Source of the DNA: Tubulanus polymorphus
Lineage: Eukaryota > Nemertea > Palaeonemertea > Tubulaniformes > Tubulanidae
Assembly: GCF_964204645.1 (NCBI RefSeq)
Contig: NC_134027.1
Coordinates: 25,532,485-25,596,484, forward strand
Direction of reading: 5' to 3'
Length of the DNA: 64,000 nucleotides
In this document: positions 49,846 to 62,110 of the stretch, in pieces
How the letters are laid out: each line of letters opens with the position of its first letter
How positions within the stretch are numbered: position 1 is the first letter of the stretch
The notes under the pieces: generated by a model
What the model saw: only the letters and a program-made list of their open reading frames with translations
Told to the model about the DNA's origin: nothing
The model's database searches: none
Made by a program: the position numbers and the translations under genes

Positions 49846-49904
49846 TATATAACTGATAGAATTTCACCGGTGGATAATTGTTCTGAAGCTGATTATAAAC
49901 TCAG
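49846..49904 (+). promoter_or_regulatory. TATA box and 5' UTR exon of the secreted cysteine-rich peptide gene
   Basis: TATATAA at 49846-49852. A start about 26 bases on would give a short leader exon ending ACTCAG/GTAAGC at 49904/49905, to be joined to the acceptor at 50537-50538 right before the coding ATG. The layout (leader, intron, AG-A-ATG) fits well but has no RNA support here. Confidence 0.5.
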
Positions 49905-50539
49905 GTAAGCGCATAAACTTCGGTTTTAAATGCTTTCAGTCTTTTTTTCTTAAAGTCTCAATAATAGTTTTATCTTGATAGTTTTATCTTGGTCCGTGCT
50001 TTGGTTATAAGATGTTTCCGAACCGTTTTCTGAGTCATTATGAATGAATGAGTGTTAAGTGTATAAAATGTGTGCGACTTGAACGATAAAACTATGGACT
50101 CCAAAACAGTCCCGCTTAAGTTGGCCGTCGGTCGGAGGCAATCAAACCCTGGCAATCGAAATAACGACAATATTGATAAACCCGCTTTAATTTGTTATAA
50201 GTTCCCTCAGTTCGGATGCTCTTTCGTGATCTTCCTTGCTATTTCACCATTTGATTCTCTTCCATGGTGTTATACTACCTACGTATTCATAACATATCCC
50301 CAATTCCTAACATAACACGACCATCAACTTTTTCGTTGGGTTAAAACATCCATTGTTCTCGAATTATTCACTGCTAATTTATTATTTTACACTATTCTAA
50401 CTCTGATTTTGGGATTATCTGCGATATAAAATAAGCGGACCTAGTGCAAATAACTAAATGATTAAATCAGAATATTACAATATTATAGTAACTCAGTAGC
50501 TGTTTAACCGAATCTAAACTTTTCTAATTCACTTTCAGA

Positions 50540-51037
50540 ATGTTTACTAAAACTCTGTTCATCGCGTTGGCCTTGTTTATGGTCGTTGGAGCTGTCGCGG
50601 CAACTGAAGGTACCGTATTTTGTTAGGTTCTAACAGAGAGTTTTCATTTTCGCGATTGATAGAACACTATATCCGTGTTGACGCGATGTAGAGAGAATCC
50701 CACAATTATAACGAAAAAGTCCGAAAATGTAACTTCGAGATAGTAGTTTATTTCAACGTTTCGACTATATCCTGAAGATGACTATTAGGATATAGTCGAA
50801 ACAATGAAATAAACTACTATCTCGAAGTTACATTTTCGCGGACTTTTTCGTTACATACAGTTTTCATTTTGTTTAACAAGTTCAATCAACGAGGCGTTTT
50901 ATCTATTTACAGAAATTCAGACCGAAAAGAGAGGACTTCCGTGTACTTGTCGTGGGCGAGCTGGTACATATTGGTTGGGGAATCATAATCCTTTGTGTTG
51001 TTCTGCCTTCGCGGGAAGCTGTTGTATCAATTACTAA
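50540..51037 (+). CDS. Secreted cysteine-rich peptide precursor (BDS/APETx-like, toxin or defensin candidate)
   Basis: Two coding exons, 50540-50609 and 50913-51037 (phase 1 intron), give 64 residues. Residues 1-21 or so form a signal peptide with a hydrophobic core. A short acidic propeptide ends in Lys-Arg at 29-30, and a mature peptide of 34 residues follows, starting with Gly. It has six cysteines at 34, 36, 52, 53, 60 and 61, so the framework is C-x-C, then CC, then CC. A G-x-Y-W motif at 41-44 follows the CxC pair. CxC, GxYW and a near-terminal CC recall the sea-anemone BDS/APETx (defensin-like, ion-channel-acting) peptides, but the middle is shorter and both later pairs are vicinal. 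It may be a toxin, an antimicrobial peptide or neither. AATAAA at 51097-51102. Confidence 0.75.
50651..50858 (+). mobile_element. Hammerhead-bearing palindromic insertion with 12-bp TSD
   Basis: A 208-bp insert between exact direct repeats AGTTTTCATTTT (50639-50650 and 50859-50870), inside the intron that separates the signal-peptide exon from the mature-peptide exon. It starts with the same leader as 41769-42020 (GAACACTATATCCGTGTTGA). The centre carries CUGAAGA (50772-50778) with stem II and GAAAC, but the following GUU is changed to AAU, so the cleavage site is lost. Confidence 0.75.
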
Positions 51038-51096
51038 GATTTTGTTTCTGATATTTCGCTATGATACATAAAAATATCGGTTTATTCTAGTTGAAT

Positions 51097-51102
51097 AATA
51101 AA
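51097..51102 (+). terminator. Poly(A) signal of the cysteine-rich peptide gene
   Basis: AATAAA 60 bases after the stop codon, a normal distance for a compact secreted-peptide mRNA. Confidence 0.6.
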
Positions 51103-51157
51103 CAGAAACAGATCTAATGTATGACATCTTTTCTAGTTTTTAGCAGGTTTCTATTTT

Positions 51158-51560
51158 AGCCCACTTTGGGTGTAGCCCCAGTGGGCTATTGCGTTCTTAT
51201 TTCTTTCCGTCCATCTGTATTTCTATATAGTTCATAACCTAGTATCTAGAACCTTTACATTCACGCAGATCTACGAGGAAAATCGATGAAATTTGCGAGG
51301 AAAGTATTTGCGTGGATTTCAATGAATGATGTGGAGATTTTTGCAAATTTGGAGTTACGGGAGAATTTGCGACGAAAATTGCGTGGCGTGACGTTAGCGA
51401 ATAAGGTCGACTAGCTATTCAAGTTGTTTGATGTAACTTCAAAAGATGTCATCCCTCGCCCTAGCGCTGCCGGGACTCGAGTCCGGGGCCTTATACACGT
51501 TAGCCTAGAGTGTCCACCACTTGGACGCTCTTCGACTTACGGGGTTACTAAAACTGGATC
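51158..51560 (-). mobile_element. Interspersed repeat with a tRNA-like head (SINE candidate)
   Basis: On the minus strand, CCAAGTGGTGGAC (near 51512-51524) and GGACTCGAGTCC (51473-51484) sit at A-box and B-box spacing, as in tRNA-derived SINEs. The adjoining part has an AGCCCACT...AGTGGGCT hairpin at about 51158-51190. The limits are uncertain. Confidence 0.4.
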
Positions 51561-52218
51561 GTCGAAAATATCCACAGCCCGGAGACAATTCTATAGAGAA
51601 CCAGCCTCTACAAAATGAAGACTTGACAAACACCTCAATTTACTCATCGCCAAGAGACAGTTAAAACAGATTCACACAATAGACTATAGAAACAGTCTTA
51701 CACAATGCTGATTAAATGTTATTTCTAGTGTCAGTACCGCGTGGAATGGCTCGACATTGCAGCTCAACCCGTGACGACAGTGAGGCAATTTCTTTCAGTA
51801 GATTTTATTGCATATTGTGTGACAAATGAGAATTTCAAAAAGTGTAGACCCCGCCATCACTATCGAAAGTCGCTACGCTTGAGTCGTGGTCAGATCAAGT
51901 AATTTGCCAACATACAGAGTCTATCAAATCGTACACAAAAACAATTAAAGATCAGTCACGATAGAATAGATGAATTTTGTTATTTTTGTGATTTTTTGCG
52001 GATTATTTATCATTCAAGGTTAGATCCATGTTCTGATTTTCCTACTGTGGTATGCGACTAATAACATCCGCTCGATCGAGGATGGCTCCGATTTGGAGCC
52101 ACCCAAACTGAACAGCGGTAAGTGACTGTTAACACTTCCGCCAGGGCTCGCCATTATTTCGATTCTCGCTCTGAAATTCGGGGAAATTCGGACCCAATTT
52201 TCATTGAAAATCTCTGAA

Positions 52219-55200
52219 ATGGACGACAAACAAAATGTTTTAGACGCTTTAAATCGTAAGTCGATCGTATTCCGAGTCGTATTCGATATTTCTGATATTT
52301 TCAACTCGGTTTTTCATCGATTAATCGGATATTTTTGGGTTGTTTAATTCAGTATGTCGTTCTTTATTCTCTTCTCTCAACTCCTCTGCTGCCGACTTGC
52401 GCTGCGCTCGTACACAGAATTCGACCGTTCCTCTTCCACTGACGACGAGGAGAAAAATAAAGGAGAAATTCCGCACGTTTTAGAACAATTTTTGTGTAAC
52501 ATCGCGAAAACTGGCCAAAGTCTGTGAGTATTAAATGAGCTGAGACAATATAATTCAACTGATCGTGGCCAAATATTGAGAGATATTTTCCCATTATAAA
52601 GGCCCCTCCTTAGCCCTTGATAATCCTCTCCACTCGGGCTAATTCAATTGTTCCAAACGTTCCCATTCCCTGCCCCATGCAGCCAACGCTCCCCTATTCT
52701 CTTCCCGATCCAAATGCTGTTACACTGCTTGCCCTGTACAGTAACCCTCTCTCACTTGTTAACCACGCGTCAGAATCGGTTCATGTCGGCGTACCTTCAT
52801 TTCAGATTCAGAAGCGCTCCATCCTGTTCATCAAATGCTACCCGCCCCATTCAAATACTCCCTTATTCAAACCTTCCCCCTGTTCCATACCCTATCCATA
52901 GGTTCCTTCATCTTACCATTCTAATCTACCTCCATCCCCTGCCTTTCCAAAATAACTCCCCCTCCTGTCGAAATAGTCCTCTATTCATATAATCAGTGTT
53001 GCCACTTCTCCGGATTTCTCCGGAATTCCGGATTTTACAAAAATACAATTTCATTTCCGGATTTTCGGGAGAAGTCAAATAACCACAAAAGAAAACTTCG
53101 CGAAAAAAATAAAATCAATACGGGATTCGACCCTAAACATCAAAACGTGACGGCTCCGTAGTGGGTTCGAAAAAGCCGTATTGTGCTGCCACGTAGTGGC
53201 GATAACCCCGCAGTACACGATTAAACCCTAGAACATAGTTCTATGATTAAACCAAGATGACGCGACGATCGAAATCGACTGACGCTTCATTTGTTTTTTG
53301 ACTCTCTGGTTTATATATGCAGTGTATTTGACGGAACCAATCGCTATTTGAAAAAAAGATCTATAGGCGGTAATGAAAGTGAGGCCTATAACGCGTATTG
53401 CGCCAAAACGCATCTCCTGGCGTTCTAATTTCAAAAATTTTTTGGGGGAGGGCCCTCAGAGCCCCGACTTATTTTCCGGATTTTTAGCTTCACATAAGTG
53501 GCAACTCTGTATAATTATTGTTTCAGTTTTCCGTGGTCGAAGTTGAAACCGTTGTTTCTGCAGAAATTTGAACTATCGATGCGTAAGTTCTTCGAGGAGA
53601 GTAACACCGATGAACTGGCGCCGTATCCGAACGTAGAAAATGTCAAATTCGCTGAAATGTCGACGAGGATTTTAGAAGCGCTCGATTCGTTTACGGAGTA
53701 AGGATTAGAATCGGATTAGATGAATCAACGATATTGATTCCCCCCTTACAATCGGGGTTCATCTTAACTACAGTCCGGGTTCAACGCGAGGCTCTTAAGT
53801 GCTTAAAAGTGCTTACTTTTGAAAATATTTAATGAAGCCCTTGAAAAGTGCTTATTCTTTTCAAAGAGTTTCAAAGAGTTATTGCTTTTGGTATCCCAAA
53901 TTGGTTTTTTTTTTTTACAAACATGTGTTATTCCAATATTTATACCAGTATTTGAAAAAATTTACTTCGGGCTAAAAATGATTTATATTGTAGATTAGGG
54001 CTGTGGTCTAAACCGATATGAAAAATGTCACTTTTTGCCTTGTAAAAGTAGTTACTTTTTTTATCAATAAGTGCAGGGTCTACTTACCCCATATTACATA
54101 TTTTCTATCAATTAATTGCAGGGCTCCATTTACGATTCAGAGATTGTGCGAGTTGGTAACGGAACCGAAGAGACATTACAGACGCACTGACAAATTCCTG
54201 CGCGGCATCGAAAAGGTTTGAATACTTCCATTTTATTCAAATAGATAATTGAGCGTTCAGCTCAGTGTGTGTAGAGTTTGGATATTCCCATATTTTCAGG
54301 GCCATTAATGCTTCTCAGTTGTTCAAAACCTTGCGGCTTTGCCTCTTACTTTGACTGTGTTAATTGATTGGATAAGAAAAGCTTGCCACCCTGAATGGTT
54401 TTCATAAAAGCTCGATCCATTCACTGTTCTAACTAAATACTTAATTCTTGAAGTCTTGATTTTTTTTTTTTAAACAAAAATTCACTTCTTACTTTCAGAA
54501 TGTAATGGTAGTTGGTACAGTTGATCCGGAGGGAAGGTTTGTATCGAAAACTTTTTTCTTAGAAATGTGATTCTTCGTAGATGTGTTTGTATATGTTTCT
54601 GGTGATGAGTGAAATAATTTTTTGATGGATCTGTAAGCTGAAACCTTTAAGCGAGATCCTAACCTCATATTCAGAGATCGATATATCACCTGGCCCTGAT
54701 TCCGTCAAGCTGGAATTCCTTTTTTTGCAGGCAGGGTAGTAACATAGCAAGGAATATCTGGAAATACCAGATTTACATTTCTCCGCAGGGAATTCTGACT
54801 AATTTCTTGAAAATTTAGGAAACTTTATTTTTGGTGTCTTGTCATTCTTGCTTGGAACAAAGTGGCGTAGGAAACCCTCTCGAGAAGAAACAGCCCCCAC
54901 TGATAATATCTTATAATTTGATCAGACAATCTTTGGTCAACGCTCATGGGAAGAACCTAGATTTATGCGGATTGAGTTTGTTAAAATATTCATCCATTCT
55001 TCTAAGTGCCTCGGTAAGACGAAACAAATTTCGAAACACACTTTGGTGTTGAATCCCGAGGATAAACACGTTAACGCTCGAACAAGGAATACTGGATTCC
55101 GAATTGCCGGCAGGGAACATCAGGAAATCCTGATTTCTGTATTTGAGCAGAGCTAAAGTTCTGACCTGTTTTTGTGAGTCACAATGGGAGAAGATAAAAA

Positions 55201-57630
55201 ACGGATGAAAGTTTTCATTTTTTTGCCCTCACAGATCCCGATATGTGTTCACCTGTTTATCCACTCCAAATATACGTTACTTGCCCGATATAACTAAAAG
55301 GTAGGTTGAGAAATGAAAGTAATCAACCATCAAAACCACAAACTTAACGACCTTTTCACATTTTTACACGCGTGTGTGTGAAGTCTCATTAAAAAGTATT
55401 CTGGCAATGATGTCTCCATCTTGACAAAAAGGTAACCTGAATGGGAAGGCAGGGGTCCAGCCCCCAAGATCACCCCTAAAATCCACCCCTAAAATCCACC
55501 CCTATGGAGGTAACAATCTTTAATGGGCCAGTAGGCTAACAGGAAACCTGGCCTTCGTGAAACTGGGCCAAGATCTAGATTTCATCAGATTTATTAAGAA
55601 ATGCTATTTTACGAAACTGCATTCCGTTTTCTCTATCGCGATGTTTTATTTGTTTACAGGAAAATTCCGACCGTCATGAAAAAGATGTTGTTTAACGGAA
55701 TCGATTCTAACGGTCACAACAACAACTCTACGACGATGACGCTTCCCGGCTCCGACGAGCAACCCGTCGACAAAACAACGCCCCCTACCGACGGAACGAC
55801 TAGTTACATTTCACCGCCGTCCGACGACGAGCTGGACGATATCGTCGACATCGGGGGCGGCGATCACCATCGTAACCGTAGCGACAGCGGCGGTCACATG
55901 TCGTTTATCGGTAATCTACAGCGTATGTACAACAATACGATAGCGGATAATAGCGTTAACGATCGGTCGCGTAGCAACGACGCGGAGCCACGCGACGACG
56001 GCAGCGAGCCCGTCGCGAAAACCGAGGACGAATCGGTGTTTGTGCCGTTAGGCGACAAGCAGATGGATTCCTCGCAGCCTACAGGTGACGCTACTAGCGA
56101 CGACGCGGACATGAAAGACGAACAACAAAAACTCGATCAGGATTCATCATCATCGTCCTCTACTTCTTCATCTTCATCATCATCATCTGTAGAGGAGAGA
56201 AAGGATGATCCGTCCTCTTCGGCAGTAGAGGGGAGGAAGGATGATGATGATCAGTCCTCAGCAGTAGAGGAAAAGAAGGATGATCAGTCCTCCTCAACAG
56301 TAGAGGAGAGTAAGGATGACCTGTCTTCCTCATCAGTAGAAGAGAAGGACGATCAATCCTCAGCAGTAGAGGAGAGGAAGGATGATCATTCCTCCTCATC
56401 TGTAGAGGAAAAAAATGATATCTCAGGAATTCATGAGTCTTTGCAGCAGCATAGCAACGATTCATCCATCACCACGGTTACAAACAATTCAACTTTTGTC
56501 ACGGATACGGACAATTCATCTACCATTGTCGCCACGGAAACAGACAGTTCAACTGCTGTTGTTGCTATGGATACTGACAGTTCATCCGTCGTAGTTGCCA
56601 TGGATACTGACAGTTTGTCTGATAATCTCGCCGTGGTTACGACTACGGAATCATCGTCATCGGTTACAACTAGCAACGATTCAAATCACGAACGAATGGA
56701 TTTTAACGAATCTGCGGAAAATTCAGCGTCAGAATCAGAGCAGACGCAATCCGAGCAGACGCAATCCGAGCAGACAGTCGACGAATCAACGCAATCCGAG
56801 CGGACAGTCGACAAGCCTTCATATCAACCGCAGCAGACATTTCTATCAGACGCGGGAACCGTTGAAATGACTGCTGAAACTTCAAACAGCGACAGGGAGA
56901 CCGATAGTAACACAGAGGAACATACTTCACAATCAAATACTGTATCATCAGGTAAGACTCATCATCGTAGCGCGACATTATTACCCGCGTCCAATTTCAT
57001 GAAACAGTTCAAGTTTTAAACGGTTAAGTTTGAGTTATTGTCCTCAAGGAAATGACCAATAGCAATAAAACCACCAAACACTTATTATCAGTGAAACTGG
57101 ACCCTGATCTCATTCTCCATCTCCCTCCTGATCAATTGTTGTCTTGTTGTGGTGGCACAAAAAGGGATAGCCCCAAGTAAAATTTGCTGAACCTGCAGCT
57201 TCTCGGCTAAATTATCAAAAAGTCTTGATTATTTCGAAAATGGTTTCAATTGAAATTGAGAAATTATGTTGCTTGAATGTCTTTGTGAGGGGGTGGTATG
57301 ATTTGATCTGGTTGGCTTTTCCCGGCTCAACCTTTTAATTGTTTCTCTACATCTTAATGATCATAGTTACTAATTAGTATCGAGTGAAATGTTTATAAAT
57401 CAGTTTTTGTTGATCGATTGTGTTTTTTAGACGAACCTCCTATGAAACGTTTACGTACGGATGATTCGTTCGATTCGTCGTCGATTCATCAACGCGCGGA
57501 CAATACGGAATCAGAGGAATCTACGTCGTTAGTTCGCGCAGAGGAGTCTATATCACAGACTAGCGAGAAGGAGACAGCAGCTGATGAGGAGGTTTCGGAA
57601 CCGGCTTCCACTGAGTCAAACAGTGCATAA
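52219..57630 (+). CDS. PPP4R2: Protein phosphatase 4 regulatory subunit 2
   Basis: Regulatory subunit that joins PP4 catalytic subunit and R3 in a nuclear phosphatase acting in DNA repair and centrosome function. Exons 52219-52255, 52418-52523, 53527-53697, 54122-54215, 54499-54536, 55660-56951 and 57431-57630 total 1938 bases, 645 residues. The conserved N-terminal half includes [50 protein letters not shown] and NVMVVGTV. The C-terminal half is acidic and disordered-looking, with repeats of the [10 protein letters not shown] kind, Thr/Asp-Ser runs and SEQTQ repeats, and ends with a conserved PPMKRLR patch in the last exon. Human PPP4R2 has about 417 residues, so the tail is clearly enlarged. 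The large 1292-base exon is richer in G+C than the introns. Confidence 0.93.
52994..53509 (+). mobile_element. MITE with CAGWGTTGCCACTT ends
   Basis: Starts CAGTGTTGCCACTT and ends AAGTGGCAACTCTG, 13 of 14 bases inverted. Subterminal TCCGGATTT repeats occur at both ends. Ends of this type are seen in hAT-like elements. It sits in the PPP4R2 intron just before exon 53527; the right end is 18 bases from that exon. Confidence 0.55.
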
Positions 57631-58439
57631 TATGGTTTTGCTATATCGCTACAGGTCGGATAGTCGTCCAGATTTTTAGGTCGGTTTTGATACAGCTATC
57701 GGTAACCACGCCCTCCGCAGATCAATCAAAGTCTGGCAGGGTTCCTACAACTCCTCGTTTCCTTAAAAACTCAATTCTAAATAATAGAAAACCCGTTTAA
57801 GGTGCCTGAAACTCCTTCAATTTTGAGAAATAGGTAATTAGAAATGTTTCCCCCAGTAGACTACACCCTGTATCGATACAGTTGGCACCAAGATTTGTTT
57901 TTATCCAATTAGAAAGTTTAGTTAGTGTCAAGGATAAAATTTTTCTTACAAAACCACCGAATTAATGGTTTACCGAGATAAACAGTACTAATTTAGTAGT
58001 GAGTCTACTGTAGGGTATGAAAGTGATGCAGACACTTCCACAAAATTTGAAATTTTTTCCTTGAGAATTCCTTGAAAACTCTGTACATCCAGGAATGTCA
58101 GATCTGACCTTGTGTGTATGAAATATGTGCCTGAGGATAGGAAAACTCTGTCAGTTGTCTAACGGTGGTGGATACAGATAATAGATCGTCTGCGAGGGTT
58201 GCAAGGTCGAGGTAGTAGCAGATTGTCTGAGGGGGTGTGGTTACAGAGAGTTGATTGACAGCTGTTTAAATATCGTCGGTCATCACCTCTCCTGAATTAT
58301 TGTCAAATATTACAGGGTTTTATTGTACCATACTTGTTCATCTAACACATCACAATTCTTTATTTCATCGCGGTTAAAGCTAAATTGAGTTTCAGGATCC
58401 GGTTCTACGGTTTCTGTTCAAACTCGACTCTTTAAGACC

Positions 58440-58552
58440 ATTTCAGTGCTGACCAATTAAATACCTGTTAAGTGCTGGTGATAATTGTAATAATGGGGAT
58501 AATAAGACTGCGCTTATTGAACGTAGATGCACTGAAAGGGTATGAGTTAATC
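58440..58552 (+). mobile_element. piggyBac-like MITE remnant with internal deletion
   Basis: Left end CCATTTCAGTGCTGACC and right end GATGCACTGAAAGGGT remain; most of the interior is missing and the TTAA sites are mutated. Confidence 0.45.
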
Positions 58553-58859
58553 GGGACTGGATCCTTCGAGCTTTGAATTTGAGCATTGGCGTGAAAAGAA
58601 TAACAAAAACGGGTTCGTCAAAATGCCCTAAAAATGTAGCATATTCTATGAATGAGTGTCACATCAGTTTTATTTATTCGAAGAAATGTATTTTATGTAC
58701 AGTTTATTATTGTATTTATCGACGGAAATCTACACCAAGTTCTACAGTTGTCAGTCGAGTCACAGGGTTCGTGTAGTCCATCAAATTCATGAAAAACTCT
58801 TGTATGTGGGCATGGAATTGATTCCATCGCCATTGAACCTAGGGTACAACCAGCAGAAT

Positions 58860-59155
58860 CAGAGCTAAATTTTAAACCCAGACAACTCTGGAACTGAATG
58901 CAGAGCTAAATTTAAGCCCACACAACTGTGGAACTGGATCCAGAGTCAAATCAAACCCAAACTTCAGTGGAACTGGATCCAGAGCTGAATAAAATCCACA
59001 CAACTGTGGAACTGGATCCATAGTCAAATCAATCTTGTGGAACTGGATCCAGAGTTAAATAAAACCCACGCAACTGTGGAAATGGATCCATAGTCAAATC
59101 AAACTTGTGGAACTAGATCCAGAGTTTAATAAAACCCACGCAACTGTGGAAATGG
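58860..59155 (-). repeat. 39-bp minisatellite, third array
   Basis: About eight units of ACAACTGTGGAACTGGATCC with AGAGTCAAATCAAACCC spacers, the same family and orientation as 20386-20822 and the reverse of 11520-11740. Confidence 0.75.
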
Positions 59156-61850
59156 ATCCTATGCATCAAAAGTTGTGAGCATTTTCAAAATGGCATCAGT
59201 TATTTTCGTAATTTATGTTCATACTTTGATCGTTAGACTTTGCTTATGGGGTTTTGGAATATGAACTTGTAATTGCCAGCAGGCTGCAGTCTTTACTGAT
59301 CTGGCCATCAGATGGGTATTTCGCAAGTCTGACAAAGTCTTCGTTTTTGGAATGATTTAGAATAGGCTAGGATTAGTTCCAGGTAAAATCCTGGAAGTAG
59401 TGCATTTTCTTATCTCATGGTTTGGTCATGATTTTATGAAAATGTTGGAAACCCGTGTTAGCAACCAGGAAGAAAGAGCTGCCTTTAGCTTCTATAAACT
59501 GCTATAAACCCTATGTCAGATTCGTAAGATTAAACTTTACCCCCTCGTGAATATCTGATGAATTTCGTTTCGTGAATTCTGAAAGATTAAAAGTTTTTTA
59601 TTTAGTCGTCTAATCCGTGTTGTTAGTGCTGTAATTGAATCGTTTTGAAAAAAAAGAACACTTTTTAACAAACATTTGTCATCTTCAGGTGGCTGTGTGC
59701 ATAAAAATCAAAGGTGATGTTCAGAATATAGAGGGCTGACTCTTAGTAAAGCCTGTTTAAGTTGTACCTTTTACGCCATCGATTTTTGTCGGACTAATAG
59801 AAATGTTACTTATGCCCAACTCGACTAAGATCCGATCAGATTGTCGCATGGTTAACAGTCAGGTCTGCGGGAACCTTTTCGCCGACGTGAGTTTACTTAT
59901 GACCGCGATGGATTGATCGCAGATCTATCGTAAGCCGAATCCGAATAAGGATAGAGCAAGTTCTATTTCTTACGACTGACCTTGACGGCATAGCCAATCA
60001 GCGACGAGTATTGCGTCACATGACCTCTAGACTCGGCAATTTGAGTTGTAATCGACTTGAGTTCGCTTAAGCTCGTTAAGACAAATGAATCAGCAATCAG
60101 CGGTGAACCACCGCTGTCCTTACGATGGTCTAGTCGGATTGTAAATCGACCTGAGCTAGAATTTATGGAACAAATTTAATATAGCAAGTATAGAAAAAAA
60201 TCCGAAACATTTATCATGACTGAACGTGACTTCAGCAGGCTTGACCGTGTAGTGTAAATTTATGATATGTTTTTTTAAGTTAATGATAAATTATTATTGT
60301 ACGTGTAAATAATTATTAGTAATATTAATGTGTAAATTTGTCTGTCGCGGGTTCGCATGAATGCATGATGTTTGTTGTCTAGTGATGGAAATAATGAAAA
60401 AACTCGTGTTCAAACGCACAATGCATGTTGTACTTGAAAACGGTGGTGAAAATGTCTTTAAGCGCCTGTAACTTATCAGTGCAGCAAAACGCCCGAAATC
60501 CCGAAGCCAAATTTTTTTAACCTTTCTTCCACAGATCTTGAGTTCAACTTTTGAGAGTTGATACAGTTCATCATCATAATCATCATCATTAAAACACTTA
60601 GTGAACTCGATAAAGTTGAATCTATCCTGGAAACTGTGGAACTGTGCCTGGATGATCTCAAATATCGTATGGACTGATTTTATCCCACTGCTACATAAAC
60701 TACAAGATATGTTTTATCATTAATGTACAACGGAGAATCATAGTGCGTCGTCATCGTGCAAATATCGATATCAATTTCTTTGGTGAAATTATTTTTATTA
60801 AATTTACTGGACGCGGTTGGCGGGTTCAAGTTGCGCGACTCAAATCGAGTTCGAATTCGCTATTCCATGACTTTAAACTCAATAGTAAAAACTAAACTAA
60901 CAGTAGTCGGATCCTGGGTCAAATCGAGCAGTGGTGACTTAAGTGATCTTAGATATTAACACTGGTCTTGATTAAGATTATTGGATTTGCTAAAGAACTT
61001 GGTTGATTTTGAATGGAAGCAATGACTGCGCATATGGCCCCTGGTTTCGTATCCCCAGCCTGAACAGCTAGTTTTTTCTTTTCAGTCGAAATATCTCGCA
61101 ATTTATCAATCTATTGATATATCTGTTGTCTGGTATTATTAGTATAATTTACGTATTGAGCCAGTTGCGCAATTTGTAAAAGATTTAAAGAAAAATAAAA
61201 ACATTGTAAAGAAAGAACTGCTGGATATAAATAGAACTTGAATTTAGGAAGAATTTATCGGGGAAAAATTATTGAATCTTAACTGTTATATTCAGCAATA
61301 AAAATAGGTTTAAACAGTAATTGATTCTGTTCTCTGTTTTCTAGAAGAAATATTGTTGCCTCAGAGGCCAAAATTCTGCTTTTATGGTGTGATTTTTTTG
61401 TCTACGTAGTTGAGTTGGGGGACAAACAATGAAAGATATGACTTCACTTTGAAGTAGACAGTATGAGTGACTATACTCAGATTTATTCTCATTATATAGA
61501 GGAGGGCTGGCACATGGCATCATCAGCACCAGGACATAACAGATAAACAGATTTACTTCAATGAACGGCTTATTCTGGTGACATCTCTCTGTCTCTAACC
61601 ACTATTCCTGTATTGTAGACCATCAACTTGTTTCCTACAACATTCAAAATAATATTTCAAAATCTACACGCATTTCATTCGAGCATCCTCGAGTACAGCT
61701 AAACTCGCTGAAGTCATCGTCTGTTAAGTCATCAAATTACTTAAGTCGTGTCTATTTTGTATTTCGAATTCGATTTACGATGATTGCAAGTCATCATTTA
61801 GAAAAGGCGTCGACATGCAGGTCAGAACAGCGAGTTTCACCATACATCAC

Positions 61851-62110
61851 AAGAGAAATCCCACAATAACGAAGCCAAGATTGAAAAATTCTATATCAGA
61901 ATGATTATATTTGAGGAGCGACGTTTCGGCTAACAACTGTTAGCCATCATCAGGCATACCGAGAACAAAATAAAGAATCCTGTTATTTTATTTTGTTCTC
62001 AGTACGCCTGATGATGGCTAACAGTTGTTAGTCGAAACGTCGCTCCTCAAATATAATCATTCCGATATAGAACTTTTCAATCTTTGCTTCGTTATTGTGG
62101 GATTTCTCTC
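61851..62110. mobile_element. Palindromic element with a hammerhead core in each arm, family C
   Basis: Arms 61851-61978 and 61980-62110 are near-perfect inverted repeats, bounded by GAGAAATCCCACAATAACGA and its complement. The minus core at 61917-61953 and the plus core at 62008-62045 each have CUGAUGA, a 7-bp stem II (GGCUAAC with GUUAG(C/U)C), CGAAAC and GUC, plus a stem I starting GC/GC with a further GG/CC after an internal loop on the minus copy. No target duplication was found. It lies just downstream of the last visible RELN exon. Confidence 0.7.
62008..62045 (+). ncRNA. Small hammerhead ribozyme core, family C, plus arm
   Basis: All invariant core bases are present: CUGAUGA, stem II closed by GGCUAAC/GUUAGUC (one G-U pair), GAAA, and a GUC cleavage site. 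Helix III is absent. Its twin on the minus strand is at 61917-61953, so a read-through transcript would itself fold into the long palindrome. Confidence 0.65.

Noticed and set aside
49375-50315. Short frames upstream of the secreted-peptide gene
   Set aside because: No signal peptide, domain or cysteine pattern; they overlap the presumed promoter and leader intron.
52617-52992. Overlapping Pro/Ser-rich frames of 94 and 114 codons
   Set aside because: They lie in a PPP4R2 intron, in a C-rich low-complexity stretch, with no homology recognised.
54727-54790. Possible extra PPP4R2 exon after TTTTTTTGCAG at 54731
   Set aside because: No conserved sequence follows, and splicing 54536 directly to 55660 keeps the frame.
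56160-56978. Minus-strand and +1 frames of 81-101 codons across the PPP4R2 tail
   Set aside because: Shadows of the repetitive acidic coding exon on the plus strand.
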